Source: JAVBLP01 sp031553505 (GTDB taxonomy: Bacteria; Elusimicrobiota; Endomicrobiia; Endomicrobiales; Endomicrobiaceae). Taken from it: 64,000 nucleotides of DNA. Under the pieces are notes generated by a model. It saw nothing but the letters and a program-made list of their open reading frames with translations. It did no database searches and was not told the origin of the DNA. The stretch lies in assembly GCA_031553505.1 (NCBI GenBank), contig JAVBLP010000003.1, positions 124,001-188,000 of the forward strand, in the 5' to 3' direction. The position numbers and the translations under genes are program-made. Of the stretch, positions 51,601 to 59,552 are shown piece by piece (position 1 is the first letter of the stretch; each line of letters begins with the position of its first letter).

Positions 51601-51617
51601 ACTGAAAAAAGTATAAT
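51590..51617 (+). promoter_or_regulatory. Promoter of the MerR gene inside the HU stop region
   Basis: TTGACA (51590-51595), 16-nt spacer, TATAAT (51612-51617): both perfect. It overlaps the last codons of the HU gene. Leader of about 17 nt with AAAGGAT as ribosome site. Confidence 0.75.
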
Positions 51618-51640
51618 ATAGCGGTCCAAAGGATAATAAT

Positions 51641-52015
51641 ATGTTTGAAATCCCGCCGATACCTGATAAAGAATACTTTACAATTGGTGAAGTTTCGCAG
51701 ATTACCCAGGTGCCCAAATACACTTTGAGGTATTGGGAAGGCGAATTTAAGCTGCTTCGTCCGGTAAGGAAAAGTTCCGGGCAGCGCCGCTATCGCAAAG
51801 AAGATGTCGAACTGGTCTTTAAGATTAAGGATTTACTCTATAATAAGCGTTATACGATTGAAGGCGTAAAAAAATACCTGACAGGCGGAAAACGTAAAAA
51901 ATTAGTGAGTTTTCAAGCAGATTTAAATTTAGAAATAGAGCATCTGCCGGATTCAAAAGTTTTAAGAGAAATTAAGGAAGAGTTAAAGCAGGTTTTAAAA
52001 CTGCTTAAAAAATAA
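51641..52015 (+). CDS. MerR-family transcriptional regulator
   Basis: 124-aa DNA-binding protein. The N-terminal helix-turn-helix and wing are clear (YFTIGEVSQITQVPKYTLRY then WEGEFKLLRPVRKSSGQRRY), followed by a helical dimerisation segment. There are no Cys residues for metal sensing and no large effector domain. It resembles the short MerR proteins encoded beside HU/IHF genes in many bacteria, whose targets are unknown. It has its own strong promoter and precedes tRNA-Pro. Confidence 0.92.
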   Translation: MFEIPPIPDKEYFTIGEVSQITQVPKYTLRYWEGEFKLLRPVRKSSGQRRYRKEDVELVFKIKDLLYNKRYTIEGVKKYLTGGKRKKLVSFQADLNLEIEHLPDSKVLREIKEELKQVLKLLKK

Positions 52016-52063
52016 ATACCCTGTTTTGCCGATTGCGGCAGAACGCAGCAGAACGAAGTATGT

Positions 52064-52137
52064 CGGGGCGTAGCGCAGTTGGCTAGCGCACTCCCTTGGG
52101 GTGGGAGAGGCCGCTGGTTCAAGTCCAGTCGCCCCGA
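52064..52137 (+). tRNA. tRNA-Pro(GGG)
   Basis: Acceptor CGGGGCG/CGCCCCG, anticodon stem CTCCC/GGGAG with loop TTGGGGT (GGG), T-loop GGTTCAAGTCC, discriminator A. CCA is not encoded. Confidence 0.95.
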
Positions 52138-52155
52138 TTCTCTTTAAAAGTAAAC

Positions 52156-52197
52156 AGTCTTGCCAGTATGCAGTTTATACGGCAAGACTATTTTTTT
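52156..52197 (+). terminator. Terminator after tRNA-Pro
   Basis: AGTCTTGCC (52156-52164) pairs with GGCAAGACT (52181-52189), with an inner GTAT/ATAC stem, then ATTTTTTT. Confidence 0.88.
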
Positions 52198-52233
52198 GAT
52201 TTTTGTAATTAATTTTGATAATATTGTTTTTAT

Positions 52234-53421
52234 ATGAAAAAAGTTTGCATGCAAATGCTTGCTTTGGCTTTTTTCACCACGATTTTTGCTTCCGACACCT
52301 TAGCAGAGTATACATCTTATATAACACAAAATCCGTCAAACTCATTGTATATGTACCAAAAGATGAGCCAGGGTAATTTTTTTATGTATTCGGATTACCT
52401 AAGCGCGGATTCTTTTATTATCCCTGTTGGCGCCACATCTGCCTATCATGACGCTGAAGAACTTTTGGTTGAACCTAACTATTTCCAGGAGTTTGACTAC
52501 GAACCTGACGTAAACATTAAACTTTTAGAACCTTTGCATTCAATAGATACCTATTCCGTGCCTTCAGAAGGCTATGCGTTTTTTAACGTAAAATACTGCG
52601 ACGTTTACAATAACAGCCCTTCAAGCGAGTATCCAAAACTTACTTTAATCTGCCCTGACGGATCGACCGTTACAAAAAAGATGGATGAAACTTCCGGAGG
52701 TGTTTACATTTTGGCCGAGGATTTGCCTAAAGGAACCTACCAGTATACATACACAGCCACAAATGAACATTATGCAAAAGGTTTTTATGAGGTAACGGGA
52801 AACTGGTACGTAACTTCAAGGCCTTACGGTTTCGTAAAAAATACTCCTATAGATAATGTTGAAGTTTTACCGGATGACGCGCAGTTTTCCTGGACCGTGC
52901 AAAGCGATGAAGGCGAACTTTACTATGAGTTTTACCTCGGTATGGAAGACAATAAATCCCGCCTTGTAAAACTTGATGCCAATACAGGTCCGGCGGTTGA
53001 TGTAAGAGCCCACACTCTAAAAGCCCTTAATCATAAAAAACGATACTATTGGTATATGCGCATATTTAATAAATACGGCGCCGATATAGAAACCGATATG
53101 TACGCTTTCCTTACGGGCGGCATGGTTGATAAGTTTTACAATGCGCCAAATCCTTTTAACCCGTTAAGGCAAAAAACAAAGTTTGTTTATAATATGCCTC
53201 AAGACGGCACGGCAAAGATTGTTATATATTCGGAATACGGCGACAAGGTATGGGAGTCGGACAGCGTTTGGGGTGCCGGAGGCACATCAAGAGAGATGAC
53301 TTATGACGGAAGGGATAATTCCGGAAAGGCGCTTTACAACGGTACCTATCTTGCAGTTTTGACAAAAAAATACGCGGGAACCACAAAAATCGAAAAATGC
53401 AGAATTCTAATTGTAAAATAA
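52234..53421 (+). CDS. Secreted protein with C-terminal FlgD-Ig-like domain
   Basis: 395 aa with a signal peptide (MKKVCMQMLALAFFTTIFAS...LA, cleavage near 24). The middle is beta-rich, with Ig/fibronectin-like segments and aromatic repeats, and no enzyme motif. The C-terminal about 85 residues (NAPNPFNPLRQKTKFVYNMP, then VIYSEYGDKVWES, YDGRDNSGKALYNGTYLAVL) match the FlgD-Ig/CHU_C type domain often used as a sorting or attachment module on secreted proteins. There is no Shine-Dalgarno; a possible -10 (TAATAT) ends 10 nt before the ATG. It overlaps the PorV-like gene by 25 nt. Confidence 0.8.
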   Translation: MKKVCMQMLALAFFTTIFASDTLAEYTSYITQNPSNSLYMYQKMSQGNFFMYSDYLSADSFIIPVGATSAYHDAEELLVEPNYFQEFDYEPDVNIKLLEPLHSIDTYSVPSEGYAFFNVKYCDVYNNSPSSEYPKLTLICPDGSTVTKKMDETSGGVYILAEDLPKGTYQYTYTATNEHYAKGFYEVTGNWYVTSRPYGFVKNTPIDNVEVLPDDAQFSWTVQSDEGELYYEFYLGMEDNKSRLVKLDANTGPAVDVRAHTLKALNHKKRYYWYMRIFNKYGADIETDMYAFLTGGMVDKFYNAPNPFNPLRQKTKFVYNMPQDGTAKIVIYSEYGDKVWESDSVWGAGGTSREMTYDGRDNSGKALYNGTYLAVLTKKYAGTTKIEKCRILIVK

Positions 53422-55190
53422 AGCTATTATTGATTTGTTTAATCATATTGTCCGCGCAGATTTCATTTGCCGCGTCCGGCAGAAGAAAGCACTTTCTTTC
53501 GCACGGGCCGAGCGTTGCGGCTTTTGGCGCAGGTGAAACGGTTTTTGCCGCTTACAAAGACCCCGCAGTAATACAATATAACCCTTCTTTGATGGCATTT
53601 TTTAGTGAAAATTCAATTAGTTTATCAAGATTTAATTTGTATGAAGGCAGCGCCAATAACTCCGGCTCGGCAGCTTTCGGCCTTGGAAAAAATTATTTTT
53701 TTGGTATTTCAGCTTCCAATCTTTCAAGCGGCGATATTGAACTCCGGGATGATGTATACAGTTCTGTTACAAAAGCATCTGCAAATACATGGGATTTTAT
53801 ATTGTCAGGCGCGGGTTTTTTTAAACCTCTGGGTATAGCTTACGGCGTAAACATAAAGTACCTTTATTATGATTTATATGTTAATACCGGCGGCACGTAT
53901 ATGGCAGACGCGGGTTTAGCAAAGTTTATGCTGGGCCCCGAAATGTTTGGCTCAAACCTTAAGATAAAGCTCGGGCTTTCAGCGCAAAATTTTGCTGCCG
54001 GGGAGATTAAAGTTGATAAAGACGCCGATGAAATACCCGGCATATACAGGCTTAGTACTGCTTTTATACTTCCCACATATTACAGGTTTAAAACGCAGGA
54101 CACTTTAAGTGTTTTTGCCGATTTAAAATATGAAGACGATTTTATGGATTTTTACGGGGGTTTGTCTTACACGCTTGCTGATAAATATGTCGCGCGTTTA
54201 GGTTACTATACAGAGCATTTTACTTTTGGTTTCGGCGTTGATTTCTATTCGTTTACCATAGATTATGCCGCGGATTTCAGCGAAGTGGATATGATAAACC
54301 GCTTCGGGCTTTCTTACAGATGGGGCTTGAGGAAAAATGATGAACTCGCCAAAGAAGCCAAAGCCGCTTTGGATAAAGAAAAAATAAGCCTTCAGGAAGC
54401 GGAAAAGAGGTTTAACGGGGCCAGAAAACTTTACAATAAAGGCGAGTATTTGAGGGCGACTGATATGCTTTCAGATATAGTGGTTTCATATCCTAATTTT
54501 GAATCGCCGCTGCATTTTTACACAAAAATCATTAATGATATGAATAAAACCGCAAATTCTAACGATGAACTGGATTTTGACAAACTGACGTACGCGAGGG
54601 CGTACTGCGCTTACTATAAAACGGATTATAAAGAAGCGTTAAGCGAGTGGAATAAATTTAACTATTTTACAGGCGGTACGGACGAAGTTGCGGAGTATAT
54701 GAACAGGATAAATGACGCGATTAAGCAGGAACAGATGAACAAACGTGAAAAAGAGCTTGACGGCAAAGCCTCTGCGCTGCTTGCTGCCGGAGTTAAAGAT
54801 TTTAATTCTTCAAGGTGGGTAGAATGCATAAAAGCTATGGAGAAACTGCAGAAGTTTGTAAGCGAAAACAACTTTTCTAAAACCATAGAGTATTACAGCA
54901 AAGCAAAAGATTATATAGATAAATCCGTAATAGAGCTTTCAAAATCCATTAAGTCTGAACGTAAAGAAAAAGCAAAAGAGCCGCAAAGTGAAGCGCCAAA
55001 GGAAGAAAAGCAGGAAATTGACGAAGAAGGCGCGGATAAAAAATATAATGAAGGGCTTATACTATACGCGCAGGGCAGATATCTTGAAGCCGAACGCATA
55101 TGGGAACTCACTTTAAGGCTTAATCCTAAACACCAAAAAGCCAAAACGGCGCTTTCAAAGCTCCGCAACAGCGGATATCTTGCGGAATAG
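53397..55190 (+). CDS. PorV-like outer-membrane barrel with TPR C-terminus
   Basis: 597 aa. A signal peptide (about 1-26, ending SFAAS) is followed by a PorV/PorQ-like N-terminal block (GPSVAAFGAGETVFAAYKDP, then AVIQYNPSLMAF) and about 300 residues of alternating beta strands, consistent with an outer-membrane barrel. From about 310 onward it is helical: tetratricopeptide-like repeats (EAEKRFNGARKLYNKGEYLR; later YNEGLILYAQGRYLEAERIW near the end) separated by charged coiled coil. A PorV-type barrel beside an FlgD-Ig secreted protein suggests a surface-secretion partner. Barrel assignment is by pattern only. Confidence 0.75.
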   Translation: MQNSNCKIKLLLICLIILSAQISFAASGRRKHFLSHGPSVAAFGAGETVFAAYKDPAVIQYNPSLMAFFSENSISLSRFNLYEGSANNSGSAAFGLGKNYFFGISASNLSSGDIELRDDVYSSVTKASANTWDFILSGAGFFKPLGIAYGVNIKYLYYDLYVNTGGTYMADAGLAKFMLGPEMFGSNLKIKLGLSAQNFAAGEIKVDKDADEIPGIYRLSTAFILPTYYRFKTQDTLSVFADLKYEDDFMDFYGGLSYTLADKYVARLGYYTEHFTFGFGVDFYSFTIDYAADFSEVDMINRFGLSYRWGLRKNDELAKEAKAALDKEKISLQEAEKRFNGARKLYNKGEYLRATDMLSDIVVSYPNFESPLHFYTKIINDMNKTANSNDELDFDKLTYARAYCAYYKTDYKEALSEWNKFNYFTGGTDEVAEYMNRINDAIKQEQMNKREKELDGKASALLAAGVKDFNSSRWVECIKAMEKLQKFVSENNFSKTIEYYSKAKDYIDKSVIELSKSIKSERKEKAKEPQSEAPKEEKQEIDEEGADKKYNEGLILYAQGRYLEAERIWELTLRLNPKHQKAKTALSKLRNSGYLAE

Positions 55191-55227
55191 GTAAGAATTT
55201 ATAACTTTTAGAGAAGAGAGTTTGAAA

Positions 55228-56682
55228 ATGACAAAGCTGTGTAAGCTGTTTTCCTTACTTCTTTGCGCTTGTCTTATTTTAAGTTCATGTTCAACAAAAT
55301 TGCTTTCGCCTAACAGGTTTACACCAGAAAAGATACCTGTACTGCAGGAATATGATTACATAAAATTTAGTCTTAAGCAATTAGTGAATGAAATCAAATC
55401 GCTAAATAGGATTCTATCGGAAAAAAATATATCGGAAAGTAAATATAAAGATATTTTAAACCGCCTTGAAGTCTTGGGTAAACAGGTTAAAATATTTAAT
55501 GCTATCAAAATTAATAAAAATGAAGGATCTTTTATAATACCTGCCAACAGTAAAACAACTTTCTACTTCAAATCATATTGTCTAAATCCTCATGGAGCAA
55601 GTCCTGCCTCTAAAGAGCAATTTATATTTACAAAAGCGCCTCCTGACATACCTCTCTATAAAGACGTTATGATATATAGTAATTCGGCAGTAAAAAACAA
55701 TACGGTAAATAAACAGCTTTTATTATGGAATTTGAAAAATAACGTTAAATTTGAAAATCTTCCGACAAACCAGCAGGCTTTTCTTTTAAAAATGGACCCT
55801 ATGTCTTATCTTAAAATTAACAACTATATAACATCGGAATTAAAAGCGTCTGCGACAAAATTTGCAAAGACGCAGATTCCTTTTTACAATCAGGTAACAG
55901 ATACAATAAAACTAGTCAAGGGTAAAGCATATACATACGAAGAATATAAAAGAAATATTGAAAATATTGCGGTAAAAGCAAAGCTTATTGATAATACTGC
56001 ACCCATTAAGACAGATGGATATGATGGCGTTTTCACTCAGACAGAAAGTTCTGCATTTAGCGGAACAACAATAATATTTATAAATGCCAATTCTTTTCCA
56101 ATTACAATAGCATGTACTTCATTTTTAGACCCTCTTCGCAAAGGAGTACAACCTATAGGTTTTGATATGCCAACAATATGTGAAGAGTATGATAAATATG
56201 AAGATGAATTTTTGAATGAATTAGATAAACTGCTTTTAAACTTATATAAGATAGCGGTTACAATGACAGGAAAAGACAATTGGGGCGATTATCAATCTGT
56301 ACAAAATAGCATTAACAATAACAAAGCAGATATCTTCTTCTTTCTTGTGGACGGTTTGCTTGCTTGGGAACATACGAAAGCAAGGTTTGGTAAAAATAGT
56401 GAGGATGGTGAAAATCATGCTTTCAGACATGCTCTTTGGAGTGCGTTGATGACAAGAGATATGGGAGTCAAAAAGGCAGAAGAGTTTGCTTCAAACCATG
56501 AACTTCCTATATATCAGACAAGAGGCAGAACAATGGATTTGCATAATAATAAAATTGGCAGAGAGATTGCTGTTGAATTAATGCAAACAGGCGATTTATC
56601 GGTTGGAGTAATAATTAACAGTATCATTATAAATAAAGATAAATTAAAAATTGACAAACCTACAGGTAAATGGCAAAAATGA
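55228..56682 (+). CDS. Lipoprotein with C-terminal DUF6973-like domain
   Basis: 484 aa. The ATG at 55228 has GAAGAGAG 7 nt upstream and yields a lipoprotein signal with lipobox LSSC (Cys22). The middle (about 30-370) matches nothing I know. Near the C-terminus the block ENHAFRHALWSALMTRDMG, then NHE and MDLHNNKIGREIA, has the spaced His/Glu/Asp/Asn pattern of DUF6973, a domain found in secreted and toxin-like proteins. Base use is more AT-rich than in neighbours, suggesting acquisition. An ATGA overlap couples it to the next gene. It could be an anchored effector or a cell-envelope enzyme. Confidence 0.7.
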   Translation: MTKLCKLFSLLLCACLILSSCSTKLLSPNRFTPEKIPVLQEYDYIKFSLKQLVNEIKSLNRILSEKNISESKYKDILNRLEVLGKQVKIFNAIKINKNEGSFIIPANSKTTFYFKSYCLNPHGASPASKEQFIFTKAPPDIPLYKDVMIYSNSAVKNNTVNKQLLLWNLKNNVKFENLPTNQQAFLLKMDPMSYLKINNYITSELKASATKFAKTQIPFYNQVTDTIKLVKGKAYTYEEYKRNIENIAVKAKLIDNTAPIKTDGYDGVFTQTESSAFSGTTIIFINANSFPITIACTSFLDPLRKGVQPIGFDMPTICEEYDKYEDEFLNELDKLLLNLYKIAVTMTGKDNWGDYQSVQNSINNNKADIFFFLVDGLLAWEHTKARFGKNSEDGENHAFRHALWSALMTRDMGVKKAEEFASNHELPIYQTRGRTMDLHNNKIGREIAVELMQTGDLSVGVIINSIIINKDKLKIDKPTGKWQK

Positions 56683-57392
56683 AAATAATTGTGGCGAGTA
56701 TAGCTTTTTTATTCGGTTTGCCGTTAATACTGTCAAATTTTATTTACATTGAACCTTTATATGGATTCAAATATCTATCTTTATATTTGATTTTGTGCGG
56801 ATACTTAACTGCATTATCAGTTTTTCTTTTAATCGTGACAGTGCTTTTTAAGAGTAAACTTTTAAAAAAACTATCAATGATATGCATTATTGCTATGAGT
56901 ATTATAGTCGTAATTCTTTTGGTAAATTTCAGCATTGTTTTTGCATTGCATGGTATATACGGCAAAAGTGAATTTATTATAGGCGCAAATTATAATAAAT
57001 TTAACAGTGAAAAATGGCAAAAGTCTGATGGTTATGGCGAAAATCGGCGGGAGTATATGTTGAAAGACTTAACACAAAACATTCTGCCGAATAAAAATAT
57101 AAAAGAAATAGTAGAACTTTTGGGCATTCCTTATGGCATAGTATTGAAAGGCAAAACATATTATGCTTATTCAGAGAACGGCATTGTTGAGTTCCGCTCT
57201 GGTAATATGGAGGAGAACAATAAGATTCAGTCCTATGATTTTTTAGATATAAATACCTTATATCAGCCTGAAACAAACAAAGAATTTATGATTTACTACA
57301 TAACAGGGCCTGTATTTATGGGCCACTCAACGCTGGATATATATTTTGAAAAAAAAGCTGTTTTTAAAGAGTATAAATTAGGGTTAAGTTGA
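56670..57392 (+). CDS. Membrane protein coupled to the DUF6973 lipoprotein
   Basis: 240 aa, unknown family. Three hydrophobic segments in the first 105 residues (about 5-25, 32-54, 66-94), then a soluble domain of about 135 residues, probably periplasmic. It contains an LLGIPYGIVLKGKTYYAYS stretch reminiscent of small lipoprotein-SmpA/BamE folds, a weak resemblance. Starts at 56670 or, with an ATGA overlap, at 56679. AT-rich like its partner. An immunity or assembly role for the upstream lipoprotein is possible from the coupling alone. Confidence 0.65.
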   Translation: MAKMKIIVASIAFLFGLPLILSNFIYIEPLYGFKYLSLYLILCGYLTALSVFLLIVTVLFKSKLLKKLSMICIIAMSIIVVILLVNFSIVFALHGIYGKSEFIIGANYNKFNSEKWQKSDGYGENRREYMLKDLTQNILPNKNIKEIVELLGIPYGIVLKGKTYYAYSENGIVEFRSGNMEENNKIQSYDFLDINTLYQPETNKEFMIYYITGPVFMGHSTLDIYFEKKAVFKEYKLGLS

Positions 57393-57431
57393 AACCTAAA
57401 TACGAAATTTCAATCTGCGGCCAAAATTTGG

Positions 57432-57521
57432 TATAATCCTGCCTATATGAAAATCAAAAATCATAGCTTTAAAAAAGCCGTATTCACAAATAAATCTACA
57501 CGAACTTGCCGAACCAGTTAA
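57432..57521 (+). promoter_or_regulatory. -10 box and short Thr-containing ORF upstream of thrS
   Basis: TATAAT (57432-57437) is followed 9 nt later by ATG 57447 opening a 24-codon frame ending at 57521. Its last 12 codons include 4 Thr (residues 14, 18, 20, 23). Upstream of thrS this could be a leader peptide for attenuation. No clear terminator/antiterminator pair follows, and the -35 is weak, so it may equally be chance. Confidence 0.3.
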
Positions 57522-57584
57522 GGTTTTACAGGGCCATTCTTAATTGAAAAATCAAATAAAAACTATAAATAACAGGAAAATAAC

Positions 57585-59324
57585 ATGAAAAATGAACAAT
57601 CATTAGATACTTTAAGGCATTCGGCGGCGCACATAATGGCGGCGGCGGTTACGGAGCTTTACCCCGGTACAAAAGTGGCGATAGGCCCTTCAATTGAAGA
57701 AGGTTTTTACTATGATTTTGACAGGCCGGAACCGTTTACTGTTGAAGATTTAGAAAAAATAGAAACAAAAATGAGGGAAATCGTAAAAGAAAACCATCCT
57801 TTTACATGTTCTTCGATGCCTAAAGCTGAAGCCGTGAAGGAGTTTCAGGCTAAAGGCGAAAAGTATAAAGCCGAAATTGCGTCCGAAATAGAAGATGATA
57901 ATGTAAGCATATATAAATCCGGAAATTTTACCGACCTTTGCAGAGGGCCTCACGTAGCTTCAACTGGGGAAGTGCAGCATTTCAGGCTTCTTTCGGTCGC
58001 GGGCGCTTATTGGAGAGGCGATTCATCAAGAGAGATGCTCCAGAGAATTTATGGCACGGCTTTTTTAACCGAGCAGGATTTGAAAGATTATCTTTTAAAA
58101 ATTGAAGAAGCCCAGAAAAGAGACCACAGAAAACTCGGCAAAGACCTCGACCTTTTTAGCGTTAATGACGCCGTAGGCGGCGGCTTGATACTTTGGCATC
58201 CTAAAGGCGCTGTTTTAAGGGATCTTATCGAAAGCAACTGGAAAAAATTCCACGTTGATAACGATTATGAACTTTTGCTCACGCCGCATATAGCAAGCGA
58301 AGAGCTTTTCAGGATAAGCGGCCATTTGCAGACATACTCCGAAAATATGTACGCGCCGATGGAAATTGAAGGTAAGCCGTTTCGCGTAAAACCGATGAAC
58401 TGCCCGATGCATTTGATGATATATAAAACAAAACTTCATTCTTACCGCGAACTTCCTATAAAATACGCGGAACTCGGCACGGTTTACAGATTTGAAAAGT
58501 CAGGCGTTCTTCACGGGCTTTTGCGCGTAAGGGGATTTACGCAGGATGACGGACATATAATTGTCCAGCCGGAACTTTTGGAGCAGGAAGTTATTACTGT
58601 TTTTGAAATGGCTATCAACTGTCTGAAAATGTTCGGCTTTGAAGACTATGAAATATATCTTGCAACAAGGCCTGAAAAGAAGTATGTCGGCGAAATAAAA
58701 GACTGGGAAAAAGCCGAAGCGTCGCTTGAAAACGCTTTGAAGAAAACAGGTTACAAATACGAAATTGACGCCGGCGGCGGAGCTTTCTACGGCCCGAAAA
58801 TAGATATAAAGATTAAAGACGCTATAGGCAGATCGTGGCAGTGTTCCACAATACAGTTTGACTTTAACCTGCCGGAACGTTTTGATATCTCATATATAGA
58901 TTCTTCCGGAAAAAAAGCAAGGCCTTATATGATTCACAGGGCTTTGATGGGCTCTCTTGAAAGGTTTATCGGCGTTTTGCTTGAGCATTACGCCGGCGCG
59001 CTCCCTTTATGGCTTTCTCCTGTTCAGGTGGCGGTGGCAAATATCAATGAAGAGCAGTACGAATACTGCAAAGATGTTTACCATAAGCTTAGAAAAAGCG
59101 GCATAAGGGTTACGTTTGATGACAGAAATGAAAAAATCGGACACAAAATAAGGGAAAACGCTATGCAGAAGATACCTTATATATTAGTTGCCGGAAATAA
59201 AGAAAAAGACATTAATTCCGTTGCGGTCAGGGCAAGGGGAAATAAAGATTTAGGCGTTATGACGCTCGAACAGTTTATTTCTATGGTTCAGGAAAAGAAC
59301 CGGCCTGGGATAAACGAGTTGTGA
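57585..59324 (+). CDS. thrS: Threonyl-tRNA synthetase lacking the TGS domain
   Basis: Charges tRNA-Thr. It is 579 aa against about 640 in E. coli. The protein starts directly with the N2 editing domain (LDTLRHSAAHIMAAAV; YYDFDRPEPFT), so the N-terminal TGS (N1) domain of about 60 residues is absent. Catalytic motifs follow: MNCPMHLMIY with zinc Cys, VYRFEKSGVLHGLLRVRGFT (motif 2), and MIHRALMGSLERFIGVLLEH (motif 3), then the anticodon-binding domain. The start has AGGAAA upstream and no longer in-frame start was found. Confidence 0.96.
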   Translation: MKNEQSLDTLRHSAAHIMAAAVTELYPGTKVAIGPSIEEGFYYDFDRPEPFTVEDLEKIETKMREIVKENHPFTCSSMPKAEAVKEFQAKGEKYKAEIASEIEDDNVSIYKSGNFTDLCRGPHVASTGEVQHFRLLSVAGAYWRGDSSREMLQRIYGTAFLTEQDLKDYLLKIEEAQKRDHRKLGKDLDLFSVNDAVGGGLILWHPKGAVLRDLIESNWKKFHVDNDYELLLTPHIASEELFRISGHLQTYSENMYAPMEIEGKPFRVKPMNCPMHLMIYKTKLHSYRELPIKYAELGTVYRFEKSGVLHGLLRVRGFTQDDGHIIVQPELLEQEVITVFEMAINCLKMFGFEDYEIYLATRPEKKYVGEIKDWEKAEASLENALKKTGYKYEIDAGGGAFYGPKIDIKIKDAIGRSWQCSTIQFDFNLPERFDISYIDSSGKKARPYMIHRALMGSLERFIGVLLEHYAGALPLWLSPVQVAVANINEEQYEYCKDVYHKLRKSGIRVTFDDRNEKIGHKIRENAMQKIPYILVAGNKEKDINSVAVRARGNKDLGVMTLEQFISMVQEKNRPGINEL

Positions 59325-59330
59325 TACTAT

Positions 59331-59359
59331 TTGACAATAAAAATCAGTTGTTATATAAT
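59331..59359 (+). promoter_or_regulatory. Promoter of the infC-rpmI-rplT operon
   Basis: TTGACA (59331-59336), 17-nt spacer, TATAAT (59354-59359): perfect consensus, just after the thrS stop. Transcription would start near 59366, giving a leader of about 187 nt. Confidence 0.85.
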
Positions 59360-59365
59360 CTTAAC

Positions 59366-59531
59366 AATTAATAAAGAAGCCGTCCCGGCTCACCTTCACC
59401 GGAGTCCAAGACTCTTAAAGGAAAAAGGTTAAAAGAATATAAAAGTATTGTTTACTGTATATTTTACGGGGCGGAATTAATTTTCCGCCCCGATTTTTAT
59501 TTAATTTGGCAAAGGCGTTTATAAACGCCTT
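59366..59531 (+). promoter_or_regulatory. Structured infC leader with attenuator
   Basis: The leader holds small hairpins AGCC/GGCT (59378-59390) and GAGTC/GACTC (59402-59414), then a strong terminator: CGGGGCGGAA (59467-59476) with TTCCGCCCCG (59483-59492) and a T-rich tail. A perfect 20-nt palindrome AAGGCGTTTATAAACGCCTT (59512-59531) follows, just before the ribosome site. A terminator between promoter and infC means control by attenuation, as in L20- or IF3-regulated leaders of other bacteria. Which ligand acts here is unknown. Confidence 0.75.
59467..59504 (+). terminator. Attenuator terminator in the infC leader
   Basis: Perfect 10-bp GC-rich stem (59467-59476 with 59483-59492), loop TTAATT, then ATTTTTATTTAA. 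Located between the infC promoter and coding region. Confidence 0.88.
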
Positions 59532-59552
59532 GTAATCCAAGAGGAGGATGCC

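Noticed and set aside
57393..57584. T-box riboswitch upstream of thrS
   Set aside because: No T-box consensus (AGGGTGGNACCGCG-like) and no terminator hairpin before thrS.
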